Shown here: positions 57,139-64,000 of the stretch, one piece after another | Position numbering within the stretch: position 1 is the stretch's first letter | Layout: the number at the start of each line of letters is the position of its first letter | Assembly: GCA_031308135.1 (NCBI GenBank) | Contig: JAHLJT010003656.1 | Coordinates: 47,962,335 to 48,026,334, forward strand | Origin: Acheta domesticus | Taxonomy: Eukaryota; Arthropoda; Insecta; Orthoptera; Gryllidae | Direction of reading: 5' to 3' | DNA: 64,000 bases | The notes under the pieces: generated by a model | Told to the model about the DNA's origin: nothing | The model's input: the letters and a program-made list of their open reading frames with translations, nothing else | Database searches by the model: none | Position numbers and translations under genes: made by a program

Positions 57139-57859
57139 GTCTGTCTCTCTCTCTATATATATAAAGAGGTAAATTCCAACACCGTATGACCGATCTCCAT
57201 AAAAGTTGGCATTTATACGTGTTTTTTCACCCCGAAGGTTTAAGTGCTGTTAATTCTGTTGTAACTCCACTACATGGCGCTGCAGAACAAAACTGAATAT
57301 TTCACATCAAATGCAACCCGCAACAGTTATCAGCATTTTGAATCTATATCGTTAAATAACTTCTAAACGTCCTAAACGAAGCGTTCTAGGGCATAAAGAC
57401 TAAAATTTTGAGTCCAAAGGCCTCAAAGAAATGTTTCTCACATCGTAATCTACAGGATGCGACCTGCATGAACACTTTGTTATATTTTCGCTGGTCCGAC
57501 GCTTCTCGATATTACCTCATCTGTTCAGAGACCTGCAGAATCTGAAACTAAATGTAAATGAGAGGGACTGAGAGAGACAGAGACACAACATGGACTTTAC
57601 GCGCACGGTGGTAGAAGGGCGAGACCTGCAGGTGGATGACGGTGGTGTTGGGGCAGAGCTCCGCCGGGCGCACCACGGACTTGTGGCGGCGCGAGCAGTC
57701 GGTGACGGCGCCGTCGCAGGCGCAGCGCGCGCCCGAGATGGCGATGGGGGCGGCGCCCGTGGCGGCGGCAGCAGCGGCGGCGGCGGCGGCGAGTAGGAGC
57801 GTGGCGGCGGCGCCGGCGGCGGCGGCCAGCGCCGGCGGCCGGACGCGTGGGCGGCGCAT
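40637..57859 (-). CDS. Secreted leucine-rich-repeat protein, five exons
   Basis: Exons on the minus strand: 57859-57626, 56991-56688, 54859-54688, 53350-53125 and 40789-40637. All introns are GT-AG. Phases 0, 1, 2, 0 join to 362 codons, and each junction rebuilds a repeat, for example VIHLQ|GNNLLAFP and LRELQ|VWKNRLTAVP. Residues 1-38 are an Ala/Leu-rich signal peptide with a GCC-repeat alanine run. Residues 46-69 form a four-cysteine LRR N-cap (CACDGAVTDC ... ELCP). About eleven LRRs follow (LDLARNALANS, LNLAKNQLATVP, LFLDSNMIESIS, LDASGNALSALP, LDLHANRLHALP, ANFDSNNLTE). The protein ends in a short basic tail, RRRQRH, with no transmembrane segment. It should be secreted and bind protein partners; I do not recognise the orthologue. 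Exons 1, 2 and 4 are extremely GC-rich, exons 3 and 5 are not. The last intron is 12.3 kb and full of transposons. Confidence 0.85.
40962..41020. repeat. (TAA)n/(CAA)n microsatellite at the LINE 5' junction
   Basis: About fourteen AAT units run into five AAC units just before the LINE 5' sequence CTCCACCTAGGG. A shorter TAA tract follows the LINE 3' end at 45234-45254, so the LINE split a TAA microsatellite. Confidence 0.9.
41527..45129 (+). pseudogene. Dong/R4-like LINE ORF (Myb, RT, CCHC, REL-endonuclease), interrupted
   Basis: The same frame is open over 41527-42324, 42325-43866 and 43900-45129. N-terminal Myb-like helix region: RERWTRDELKEVMWCFYYAK (about 41695-41750). RT blocks: NWKSPGVDKIQIYWI, NYRPITCLPVMYKL, AWIDYQKAFDSVPHDW (motif A), RGIFQGDSLSPLLF (motif B), and the active site YMDD at 43570-43581. 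C-terminal CCHC: CRICQEHVETIDHIVSAC (about 44566-44619). The R2-type endonuclease has KPDIVV, LLVDVAVP and a downstream KEAEKRLKYKSLE. Breaks: a TGA at 42322-42324, and near 43858-43920 a single-base loss plus a 22-nt insertion copied from 72 nt upstream. All catalytic residues remain, so the copy is young but dead. The start is the first ATG after an upstream stop; 41536 is also possible. Confidence 0.85.
45149..45187 (+). other. 3' UTR stem-loop of the Dong-like LINE
   Basis: ATCTACTCC (45149-45157) pairs perfectly with GGAGTAGAT (45179-45187). An inner AGGT/ACCT pair continues the stem. The hairpin is identical in the second copy (61187-61225). It is a natural candidate for the RNA signal read by the element's reverse transcriptase; that role is inferred. 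Confidence 0.65.
45479..46477. mobile_element. 999-bp non-autonomous hAT element
   Basis: Both ends read TAGACCTCGGA inward. The flanks are GTCATAAC (45471-45478) and ATCATAAC (46478-46485), an 8-bp duplication with one mismatch. Sub-terminal ATGCCTATT motifs recur (45500-45520, 45612-45630, 46390-46400). No transposase. It inserted within the larger hAT-like element, downstream of the Dong copy. Confidence 0.85.
46486..47530 (-). repeat. Dispersed family-D repeat and unassigned sequence
   Basis: 47050-47530 is a family-D copy in minus orientation. From its end at 47527 inward it reads CCATTCTGTAGCACCACTAC, TCGAGATTTCAATC, GGTCCCCTGACGCC and CGTCCGTCCGTCTGTTTGG. It parallels 20428-20720 closely. 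46486-47049 is AT-rich with nothing recognised. Confidence 0.6.
48184..48312. repeat. Compound (CA)n/(TA)n/(TG)n microsatellite
   Basis: Runs of CACA, TATATG and TGTGTG over about 130 bp. ORFs across it are artefacts. Confidence 0.95.
48441..48976 (-). repeat. tRNA-derived SINE (family B)
   Basis: The minus strand starts AACCGGCTCGGGTGGCTCAG (A-box-like GGTGGCTCAGGGCG) and has a B-box-like GGTTCGCTTCCC about 50 nt later. A long body follows, ending near CCGGGCGCTATGG or slightly beyond in TTGATC-type sequence. Related copies: 62222-62600, which has a (TTGA)n tail, and 10550-10765. Confidence 0.75.
49099..49251. repeat. Foldback (inverted-repeat) element
   Basis: TGATCTTGGCTG at 49099 faces CAGCCAAGATCA at 49251, and CTGAGTTGCCGACGT faces ACGTCGGCAACTCAG. 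The arms of about 62 bp are imperfect and surround a 26-bp centre. GC-rich against an AT-rich background. Confidence 0.8.
49260..50680. other. No gene seen; possible LTR-like or repeat DNA
   Basis: Non-coding. About 49590-49960 has short ORFs and AATAAA signals resembling a solo LTR or retroelement end, but no paired copy or TG...CA ends were found. 50180-50260 matches 19990-20060. Confidence 0.4.
50690..51030 (-). repeat. Dispersed repeat family C, partial
   Basis: Minus-strand match to 18985-19260, including the GA-rich tract and GGCAGAACAACGTCTGCCGG. Confidence 0.7.
51076..51616. mobile_element. 541-bp near-perfect palindrome (foldback MITE)
   Basis: From GGTTGTCCGGGGAGGAAACG at the left edge to its inverse at 51616, two arms of about 260 bp pair through CTTGGAAAATAAGCTCTTAA, GGATATTCCGAATGGTTGA, ACATGTAAATTGTTTATTAT and GCGAGAA. 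A loop of about 20 nt sits near 51345. TA repeats flank both sides, longest on the right (51617-51659). No coding capacity. Confidence 0.9.
51617..51659. repeat. (TA)n microsatellite
   Basis: Uninterrupted AT dinucleotides between the palindrome and the next repeat unit. Confidence 0.95.
51660..52937 (+). repeat. 1.28-kb non-coding unit bracketed by TA repeats
   Basis: It lies between two TA microsatellites and ends GTACGGTCACAATATATA. The unit at 58687-59811 has the same layout and ends GTACGTCACAATATATAT. Several AATAAA motifs occur near the right end (52792, 52880). It may be a retroelement end or solo LTR; unproven. Confidence 0.45.
52938..53090. repeat. (TA)n and partial short MITE next to LRR exon 4
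   Basis: TA run at 52938-52968, then AATAATATGCAATATAATAA and CTGGATCCGCCCTT, matching the right half of the element at 39337-39572. Its end lies about 35 nt from the splice donor of LRR exon 4 (exon edge 53125). Confidence 0.7.
53390..53700 (+). repeat. Family-D repeat in an LRR intron
   Basis: Contains CGTCCGTCCGTCCGTCTGTA and CTAGCGCCTAAACCGTTCAG with CCGATTTTCTTC, typical of the family, directly upstream of exon 4 in the gene's reading direction. Confidence 0.65.
53770..54260 (-). pseudogene. Mariner-like transposase C-terminal fragment
   Basis: One minus frame reads FMIFVHDNTCPHTANIV, stop, QFLAKKGMVQIEHPPYSPEL, NPPDFFLFPRLKLALKGKRF and DDIPDIQQNVTRL. This is the last third of a Tc1/mariner transposase, with the second catalytic D in VHDN and the third in PPD. 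It is broken by a stop and a frameshift. Antisense relatives are common; here it is in sense within the LRR intron between exons 3 and 4. Confidence 0.8.
55040..55440 (+). pseudogene. LINE reverse transcriptase C-terminal fragment (CR1/Jockey group)
   Basis: Frames carry GIILWGSSS, QAFRLQKTILR, DSCKPLFIEPGFLPVPCL and then an NTRNN-like region. These are the last blocks of such RTs. It is short, broken and inserted antisense to the LRR gene between exons 2 and 3. Confidence 0.7.
55731..55775 (-). pseudogene. Relic of LRR exon 2, copy 1
   Basis: GCGGGCAGGAAGTCGAGGGC then AACGAGGAAGTT matches the coding exon at 56755-56790 with a few changes. It is followed by AGGAAATTCAGGGGGCCGCG, which is shared with relic copy 2 but not with the real exon. 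Too short to encode anything. Confidence 0.75.
55800..56085 (-). repeat. Family-D repeat unit
   Basis: CAGATCGATCGGCGAATATC, GAGAAAATCGGCTAAATGG, GACGGACGGACGGACAG, then TATCAAGGACC and TTTTTCGCGCAGAA. Nearly the same order follows relic copy 2. Confidence 0.7.
56286..56372 (-). pseudogene. Relic of LRR exon 2, copy 2, with its splice donor
   Basis: GGCTGGAGACGGAGTTGTTG, GCATCGAGCACGTAGAGCGC and GGAAGTCGAGGGCAACGAGG reproduce the 3' end of exon 2 (56685-56790), including the GT donor. An internal GC-rich segment of about 18 bp is missing. Flanked by family-D repeat on both sides, as are copy 1 and the real exon. Confidence 0.85.
57045..57595. repeat. Inverted pair of family-C repeats around (CTGT)n
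   Basis: A short sense piece (57057-57105, ACCAACTTTCATGGAGATCG) and a longer antisense piece (57165-57595) face each other across (CTGT)n and (TA)n at 57106-57165. It occupies most of the first LRR intron. Confidence 0.8.
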
Positions 57860-57960
57860 CGCTGACGGACGGCGACTGGTGGCGCCGTCGCGGCCGCCTC
57901 CGCTGCGCTCCGTCTTGCGCCCCTCCCCTTCCTCTCCCCCGCGCTCGCACTAAGCCTCCT
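57626..57960 (-). promoter_or_regulatory. GC-rich island: LRR exon 1 and likely promoter
   Basis: Dense CpG from the splice donor at 57626 through the start codon (57857-57859) to about 57960. The 100 nt before the ATG hold C-rich blocks and no TATA box, so a CpG-type promoter or 5' UTR is likely. A SINE begins a few bases beyond. Confidence 0.5.
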
Positions 57961-57966
57961 TAGCGG

Positions 57967-58114
57967 CGGCGACGGTGTAGCGGTTAGCGTAACGGACTGA
58001 TATACCCAAGTTCGCGGGTTGAAACCCGATCGAAGCCGTTGATTTTTAGGGGCGAAAAAATCCTTCGTACGTCTTCCTTCGGAGGGGAAGTAAAGCCGGC
58101 TGTCCCATGTTAGT
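57967..58114 (+). repeat. SINE family A, 5' half of a split copy
   Basis: A-box-like GTGTAGCGGTTAGCG and B-box-like GCGGGTTGAAACCC, body up to GTCCCATGTTAGT. The rest of the same SINE resumes at 59829. Confidence 0.9.
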
Positions 58115-58629
58115 TGGAATTCAAATTCAGAAAGATACAATAGCAAGATTGTTATCAATAACTAGAATCTATTACGATGTACAAGTATTTGCAAAAGAGA
58201 TTGTTAATAAACAAAAGCAGAACAATGTGTAAGATAAATAAAATCTCTAAACTGTTAAATTGCTGGATAGTAGTGCCCACCCGGCTCCTCGTGCCAGGGA
58301 CGGTAACATGGGGGCGAGTATTCACCCGCCTCCATGGCCAAGTGGTGGGAAGTTGAAGAGTGATACCAAGGATAAATGCCATCCTTAAATTATGTTTGTA
58401 AACAGTGTAAATATCTTTGTAAATAGGCTTAGTATACTGTGAAATGTTGAATAATGAGTACAAGATGCAAAATATTTATTAATTATTATGTATGTATTAA
58501 CTTATTGTTTAAAATGCTGAACTGTTAGCGCTCGGAATAACATGATAGGGGCTAATGCCCAGGAGCCTGTTATTCCGTCCGCATTCTGGTTGAAGTATTC
58601 GACTCATGTATAAAGAAGGTATCACAAAT

Positions 58630-58689
<60 letters not shown>

Positions 58690-59828
58690 AAACGCACCGC
58701 GCCTCTAAATAGAAACGCGATACATTTCAGCTTAAACAACCAGAGAACATACAAACGGCGCGAGCATAACTAGGCAGCATGGCAACACGGAGGGGAAGGG
58801 GGGCGTCACGTGGAGCGCGAGACACGAGGGGAGGACAGCGAGAAGTCGGTTGAGAAGGAGAGACGAGCGGAAGCCACGCTAGCGGACGGAGGTGGTGCGC
58901 GAGCGGTGCGAGTTATTTGGGGAAAAGTACCCCTAAGTGCTGAATAACTTAATAGACTTGCATAGTATTACATTTCGGACCGTTAAAGAAGTGTGATGCA
59001 GACCGAACAGCATTGGGAAGTCAACGGATAGAATGTATGGTAAACCGAAGAGTGTGAAACCCGCCTGTAGCGTGAGCACATGCATCGCGAACGTAGGTTT
59101 TGGGGAAAGATAGAATGTGTAGTGCACAAGACAGTGACTGAACCAGTGATCATTTGTGAGACCGATCAAGCAGTGTCTGACGGGTTTTCAGTGTATAGGA
59201 ACTTTCCATAATGAAACTGTATGATGACGCGTGAGGAGAACAAGAACACGTGGGTATAGGTTACCGATATTTCACCGGTGATTCAGAGAGTAATATAGTG
59301 TAACGTGTTTAGCATAATCAGTTACAACCCAAATCTGGAGTTCAGACTGTCAGGACAAGCATAAGTTAATTAGATGCACTAGTGTAGAATATACGCGTGG
59401 AGCAGCGTGAGGGGCGAACACTTGCCTACTCATCTCCGGCTGGGGGCCGAACGGCTCCGGGACCACGCGACGGGAGCCGAAGCCGCCGCCACCATCGGCG
59501 CCGGGCCCCAACGAAGCGACGTGACCCAGGTGGTAACAGGTATGATGCTAGCATTGAAGGTATTAAGTTTTGGTACCAAAACATAGTAATCATTGCGTAG
59601 GGGATCAGTGTTTGAAAGTGTAATAGTGATATTAGATGAATAAACATCAAACTGTCGTTGTATAATAAACTGTATGTATTTATTGTACCCCGAACATCCC
59701 AGGGTCCACATTCGCGAAAAAGATCCCGAGCCCTGCCTGAAACAAACAAATTTATTGTACCGTGCCACTTCACGGGTAAGTCACGATTGACCCCGAGCAG
59801 TCGGTACGTCACAATATATATATATATA
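58115..59828 (+). mobile_element. 1714-bp insertion inside a SINE, 12-bp target duplication
   Basis: TCCCATGTTAGT is present at both edges (58103-58114 and 59829-59840), where an unbroken SINE has it once. The insert has (TA)n at 58637-58686 and at its right edge, a 10-bp inverted repeat CGGAATAACA/TGTTATTCCG at 58533-58577, and AATAAA motifs near 59640-59670. It has no long ORF. The 12-bp duplication and TA tail favour a retroposed element; class unknown. Confidence 0.75.
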
Positions 59829-60042
59829 TCCCATGTTAGTAGATTTACTTGCATGCGAAAGATCCTCAAGCCTAAATGACGCCTCTGAGCTAAATTCAAA
59901 ATCGCCGGTTTCGTCGCCGAAGGAATACCTTCTTCCTCCGCTAGTTGGTGATGGGAGTGTAACAAAATTTGCGTGGTCAGACGGAAGAGCAGGCCTCATG
60001 GCCTGAGTCTCGCCACGTAAAATAAGGCAATTCAATTCAATT
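59829..60042 (+). repeat. SINE family A, 3' half of a split copy
   Basis: Continues from TCCCATGTTAGTAGATTTAC through AAGATCCTCAAGCCTAAATG to CGTAAAATAAGGCAATTCAA. Confidence 0.9.
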
Positions 60043-60129
60043 CCTGCGGCTCGCTCTGGACGGGCACCGGCTGATTCAGCTCACACCACAAGATATGTAG
60101 GTGTGTCAACTATACTTCGGTTTTTTGTC

Positions 60130-60250
60130 CTTGGCGCATGGGGGTGGCATGATCGCCACCACAGCTCGATACAGTTGCGATCATGCGACACCTAGTGGCA
60201 CAACGGAGAACGACGCGAAATACCGTGAGATATTCCATTTTATTGACACC
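60130..60250. repeat. Partial relative of the hairpin MITE
   Basis: GGCATGATCGC, GATACAGTTGCGATCATGCG, ACACCTAGTGGC and CGCGAAATACCGTGA match the right half of 32752-33000. Confidence 0.7.
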
Positions 60251-60693
60251 ACCCTGTGTGCCAAGAAAGAAAAACTAAAGTATTGTCGCCTTTGGGGCAA
60301 ATTTTCTTAAGTCAGTTTGAAGCTAGTATCTCGCTTATCCGTACGGTGTGCACAATCGGTTTGGGTCACGATGTAACATACACATCTTAAGATGACATCT
60401 TAAACTGTGTCTGTTACACATTTTTACAAAACATTTCCTACCCATTTTCGTAAGTGTTCGCTCTAGACTTTACCAATTCCATCGTGAAACGACAAATCAC
60501 TGACTTGAAATTAGAAATCAGCTGGCCACAGAGCTATCGAATGGATCACGACCTTACCCAGATCAGACCCAAAGATCGCAGCACTTATATGCGAGAACTG
60601 TGAGAACTAGCCTCACATAAGCATCAGTTTTACACTGGGAGTGAACACATCTATATAACTTATACCGTGGCTCACACCCACCACGGCCACTAT

Positions 60694-60876
60694 AGATTAG
60701 ATTAGATTTATTATTAATTCTGCAAGTAAGTATCATTACTTGGTGGCAGAATATTTAAATTATAAGAGAGTAGTTAATTAAAAAAATAATAATACATAAT
60801 TTCACAGCGCAAACCTTACTCCAATTCATTTTACTCCACTTCATTTCACTGCACTGCACTACACGAATAGAAATAA

Positions 60877-60913
<37 letters not shown>

Positions 60914-61269
60914 TTGCTGTACCTTGCGATCAAAACGTCGTTACCAAGGAGGCAGAGAAACGTCTTAAATACAAGAGTTTGGAAATCGAGAGCAGCCGAA
61001 TGTGGGGCGTAAAAGCACAGGTCGTCCCGATAGTTATCGGAGCTCTGGGATTTGTTTCGCAAAATTTGTGTAAGAACTTGTCTAAACTCCCATGAAATTC
61101 AAAAGGCTGGGATGTGCAAGAAATCGCTTTATTTGGAACAGCCCACATTTTGCGCAAAGTATTGTAGAGGCACCGACAGTCCCTAGATCTACTCCTTAGG
61201 TAGCTGGTTGCAACCTGGAGTAGATTTTATATTCAGCCGACACATAACATCTTTAGTCGTGATTTAGAG

Positions 61270-61315
<46 letters not shown>

Positions 61316-61680
61316 TACAATACTACTACAACTACTACTACTAATAATAATACTTAGAAAACTACTTAATAGGAAATTCTACTTATTTATCAGTAGAAAC
61401 TCAACAATAATACAATGACCTAAAATATAGATAAATAGCTAGGGAACTAATTTATTTTCAAATTTTCTCAAGCTTTGAGGAAAGGGTTCAAAAATTGTCG
61501 CAGGCAAACTGTTCCCGTTTCTAATAGTTCTGTTTGTGAATGAAAATTTCCCAACGTCCGTTTTCTGCATTCTTGTCTTAATTTTATGCTCGTGATCCGC
61601 TCTACCGAAGTAAGTAGGTTTTCCTAGACGACGATTAATTTCACCCCAAGCAGGATAATTTTTGTATGCTTTTTACACAC
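60694..61680 (-). pseudogene. CR1/Jockey-group LINE 3' end with a Dong piece inside
   Basis: The minus strand encodes the terminal RT block YFGRADHEHKIKTRMQKTDV then GKFSFTNRTIRNGNSLPATI (about 61610-61480). A 3' UTR follows, ending in ATCTAATCTAATC (about 60707-60694). Its TAA-rich part is interrupted by a truncated Dong-like LINE. Confidence 0.75.
60913..61271 (+). mobile_element. 5'-truncated Dong-like LINE copy in (TAA)n
   Basis: About 358 bp matching 44875-45233 with nine substitutions (about 97.5% identity by manual count). It covers the last part of the endonuclease ORF, stop and 3' UTR with the hairpin. (TAA)n lies directly on both sides (60874-60912, 61271-61314). One change makes TGA where the longer copy has GGT codon context (near 61093), so the reading frame is also dead. 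Confidence 0.95.
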
Positions 61681-62221
61681 AACAAATCACTGACTTGAAA
61701 TTAGAAATCAGCTGGCCACAGAGCTACCGAATGCATCACGACCTTGCCCAGATCGCTATAGTGCGATATAGTGCGAGGGGAACGGCTTGGCGGGGAGGGG
61801 GTGGGGTGGAAGACAGTGACATGGGGCTGGGAGGGTAGTGCTTTGGCTAGGAGGTCGGTGGGGAGGGCGAGGCGGCACGGGGTGATGGCAGTGGGATTTT
61901 AGTTCCTGGGAAATCGGCGAACTGGATCATCGCTTTAAGTTTTTAACACGCAATGCATGCAAATGGGCCCGGGCGTATTGTTATTTAATTTTCAAAACCA
62001 ACCTCCCCTGCCGTAGCTGTCACCTTCAGTTGTGCCAAAAATATACGCGAAAACAATCTAAAATTGTGCTTGTAAAATATATCTCGTGTTAATTAGAATA
62101 AAATTGTGTCATTTAATTTTAAACAAAGTTGAATATTTTGTTGCAGTGTTCACAAAGGGGGGCAGATTTGATACACACAACTTCAGGAAAGTTCGCCAAT
62201 TTCTAAACCAGAATTTGCAAT

Positions 62222-62610
62222 GTACTATGATTGATTGATTGGTTGATTTTTGTTTTTCCGGGCGCATCACCTTCTAAGGTCGTTAATCTCGTAAGTGTAG
62301 TGCGTGTTTTTTCATCGGGAGGTGGCAGTGATCTTTTCCTGCTGGATGGCGAGATTCGGCCCCTACCTACCGTCGACTAGCGTGGTTTTCCCACAACCAG
62401 GTATCCCTCTCCAGCGGGGCACCGCCCCAGCCGGGACAAGCTCTAAGATCCTAATCGGTGTCCCAGCAAATGTGGTAGTGTAGTACATGATAGTGTGTGT
62501 ATGTGGGTGGTGTTAGTGTAAGGGTGTGTACGGGGAGAGGATTGGACAAGGAGGAAGAAGGAAAGATCGCGCGCGGGCGATGAATTAAATTGGTCTTAAT
62601 AAATGAGTAT
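62222..62610 (-). repeat. SINE family B, partial
   Basis: TTCCGGGCGC, GTAAGTGTAGTGCGTG, CCAGGTATCCCTCTCCAGCG and TGGTAGTGTAGTACATGATA parallel the copy at 48441-48976. A (TTGA)n-type run marks the tail at 62228-62246. Confidence 0.7.
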
Positions 62611-62649
62611 ACACTATACACCCATGAAGTTCAATCTTACTGTAACCAA

Positions 62650-63010
62650 AATTAGCCGTTCGTGAACGCCCACGCCCATGCCCTATTTCAACAGGACAAC
62701 GCGCGTCCGCATACCGTAGTCATCTCCCGAGCATACCTTGCAGCCGTGGATACTCTGCCATGGCCAGTAGCATTGCAAGACCTGGCCCCGATCGAGAAAG
62801 TTTGGGGTGCTATGGAGCGTGCGATCAGGATCCCACCTCTACCCACCAATTTGCAAGAACTACGCGCTGAGGTGCAAGCTGCATAGGATGGATGGCGCAG
62901 GACTTAATTCGTGACCTGCATAACTCCATGTCACAAGGTCTGAATTTGTGTGTTCGCCAACATGGCGGCCCCACGCACTATTAACATACACCGTCTGTGG
63001 CCATGTAGCG
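62650..63010 (+). pseudogene. Tc1-like transposase C-terminal fragment
   Basis: LFQQDNARPHTVVISRAYLA (second catalytic Asp in QDNARPH), LPWPVALQDLAPIEKVWGAM (third acidic residue, Glu of DxAPIE) and an EL...AEVQAA tail, then a stop. The first catalytic Asp and the N-terminal HTH are absent. Confidence 0.85.
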
Positions 63011-63399
63011 CAATAAATGTTGGTCCTACAAATGTGAAAGTGTAATAATTTTGCGTACGTGGTATCCTCTACTTGCCTTTTTGCATTGCTGGACCACTGC
63101 TGGACCTTTTCCAACAATGGTCGTAGTCCGTCTTGTCCTTCTGGGTGCAGCTTTTTTTTTATGACGATGAGTGTATTTTCTTTCAAGCAATCTGCAAACC
63201 ATAATTAAAATTAGCCGAATTAGGTTTTCTCTCAAAAATATGTCTATGCCTCGGGCAACAGTGCAGAGATGCGTATTCGAGGAGTACATTGTTGTACGAC
63301 AAGATAAGTTTGTGTTCTTTACTTCTGTGAATTCCATCTTATTGTTGGGACATGATTTTGCAGTATGAAACGCAGTTTTAATTGTATTTGTATTGATAT

Positions 63400-63840
63400 T
63401 TACTTGAAAATATTTAGTTTTCGCACCTAAAGTTTTACAAAAGATATGAATAAGAGTGTTCATTCGGACAGAAATTACGGTACAAAATAGTATTGCGTAA
63501 CAGTTACTAAAGGTGGAAAGTATGTACTGTTTTAGCACCACTAGTTTTTTTTTAACAACGTCGCGCTGGCAACAAGGGGCAGTAGTGGCAGGCACCACTC
63601 CCTCCGCCGCCGCCGGTATTAACGTTCAATTTTTAAGACTAAAACACGCATTTAATTTTAGAATGAGTTGACATATTAACTTTAAAATAATTAGTTTTGC
63701 GCCTGTTTTACGATTTGTAACGAGTTTTACAAATGATGATTGAGATGTATTAATATGGAGAGAAATTGCGATGTTATAATTTTACGTAACCGTTACTAAG
63801 TGCGAGGAATTATTAGCTGTTCTAGAACCACTAGTTTTCT
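63400..63840. repeat. Two related repeat ends, about 293 bp apart
   Basis: Segments ending GTTTTAGCACCACTAGTTTT (63530-63549) and GTTCTAGAACCACTAGTTTT (about 63819-63838) resemble each other over about 140 bp, including TTAGTTTT, GCACCT/GCGCCT, and GTTACTAA. They share the terminus of the repeats at 4449 and 20447. Confidence 0.6.
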
Positions 63841-64000
63841 TGAAGCGATTTGCGGGAATTAAGAAAGTGCATTTATGAACATGCAAATCTTATGGAAATG
63901 AGGTTTCGGTCAAATTGTCTGAAAATTTAGTATATTGCTCCTTAGATCATAGTGATCAAAAGTCGTTTTGGCCGTTCAGCAAAAAAAGTTGTTCCTTTTG

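Larger units (their letters stand above)
60492..61754. repeat. 73-bp direct repeats flanking a LINE 3' end
   Basis: 60492-60564 and 61682-61754 are the same 73-nt sequence (ACAAATCACTGACTTGAAAT ... CCAGATC) with three mismatches. The DNA between them is LINE 3' sequence. Confidence 0.8.

Noticed and set aside
57597..57953. Long GC-rich ORFs on both strands overlapping LRR exon 1
   Set aside because: High GC removes stop codons in every frame. Only the frame with signal peptide, N-cap cysteines and splice-compatible end is convincing.

Overview
This is a 64-kb piece of an AT-rich animal nuclear genome with spliced genes, long introns and very many decayed transposons. The gene content, the tRNA-headed SINEs, the Dong-type LINE and the mariner, Tc1 and hAT remnants point to an insect; the large repeat-filled introns would fit a hemimetabolous lineage, but I cannot name the species. 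Nothing bacterial or viral was seen.

Three host genes can be built exon by exon. (1) The 3' half of muskelin (MKLN1, + strand, seven exons at 4782-11949); the 5' exons lie before the window. (2) A complete six-exon lysosomal/secreted serine carboxypeptidase of the CPVL type (minus strand, 13593-15830), tail-to-tail with muskelin. (3) A complete five-exon secreted leucine-rich-repeat protein of 362 residues (minus strand, 40637-57859). Its exons 1, 2 and 4 are extremely GC-rich and its last intron is about 12.3 kb. All its exon phases join, and each junction regenerates a proper repeat.

The rest is repeats. 1-4781 is muskelin intron with a decayed hAT/CGBP1-like transposase. 5361-5866 is a Tigger/pogo deletion derivative. 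7452-7785 is a tRNA-derived SINE. 8640-9720 is an R1-clade LINE fragment. 16.5-20.7 kb holds a LINE, a degenerate multicopy arthropod ORF and dispersed repeats. 20.9-26.1 kb has no gene I can support. 26138-26344 is an intact mariner-type HTH ORF. 27.9-38.4 kb contains several LINE fragments, a mariner, two hAT deletion derivatives with 8-bp target duplications, a hairpin MITE and tandem repeats.

The large LRR intron (40790-53124) is a nested nest. An hAT-like element (ends 40821 and 47844, near-matching 8-bp duplications) sits about 30 nt from the last splice acceptor. It contains a (TAA)n microsatellite into which a near-complete Dong/R4-like LINE has inserted, plus a 999-bp hAT. A second, 5'-truncated Dong copy (60913-61271) also lies inside (TAA)n. 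The other LRR introns hold a mariner piece, a LINE piece and relics of the gene's own exon 2. Upstream of the LRR gene, a SINE is split by a 1714-bp insertion with a 12-bp target duplication.

The most noteworthy points are the Dong-like element with its two (TAA)n insertions and conserved 3' hairpin, the LRR gene with its extreme composition contrast and splice-site-proximal transposon, a 541-bp near-perfect palindrome at 51076-51616, and the exon-2 relics.
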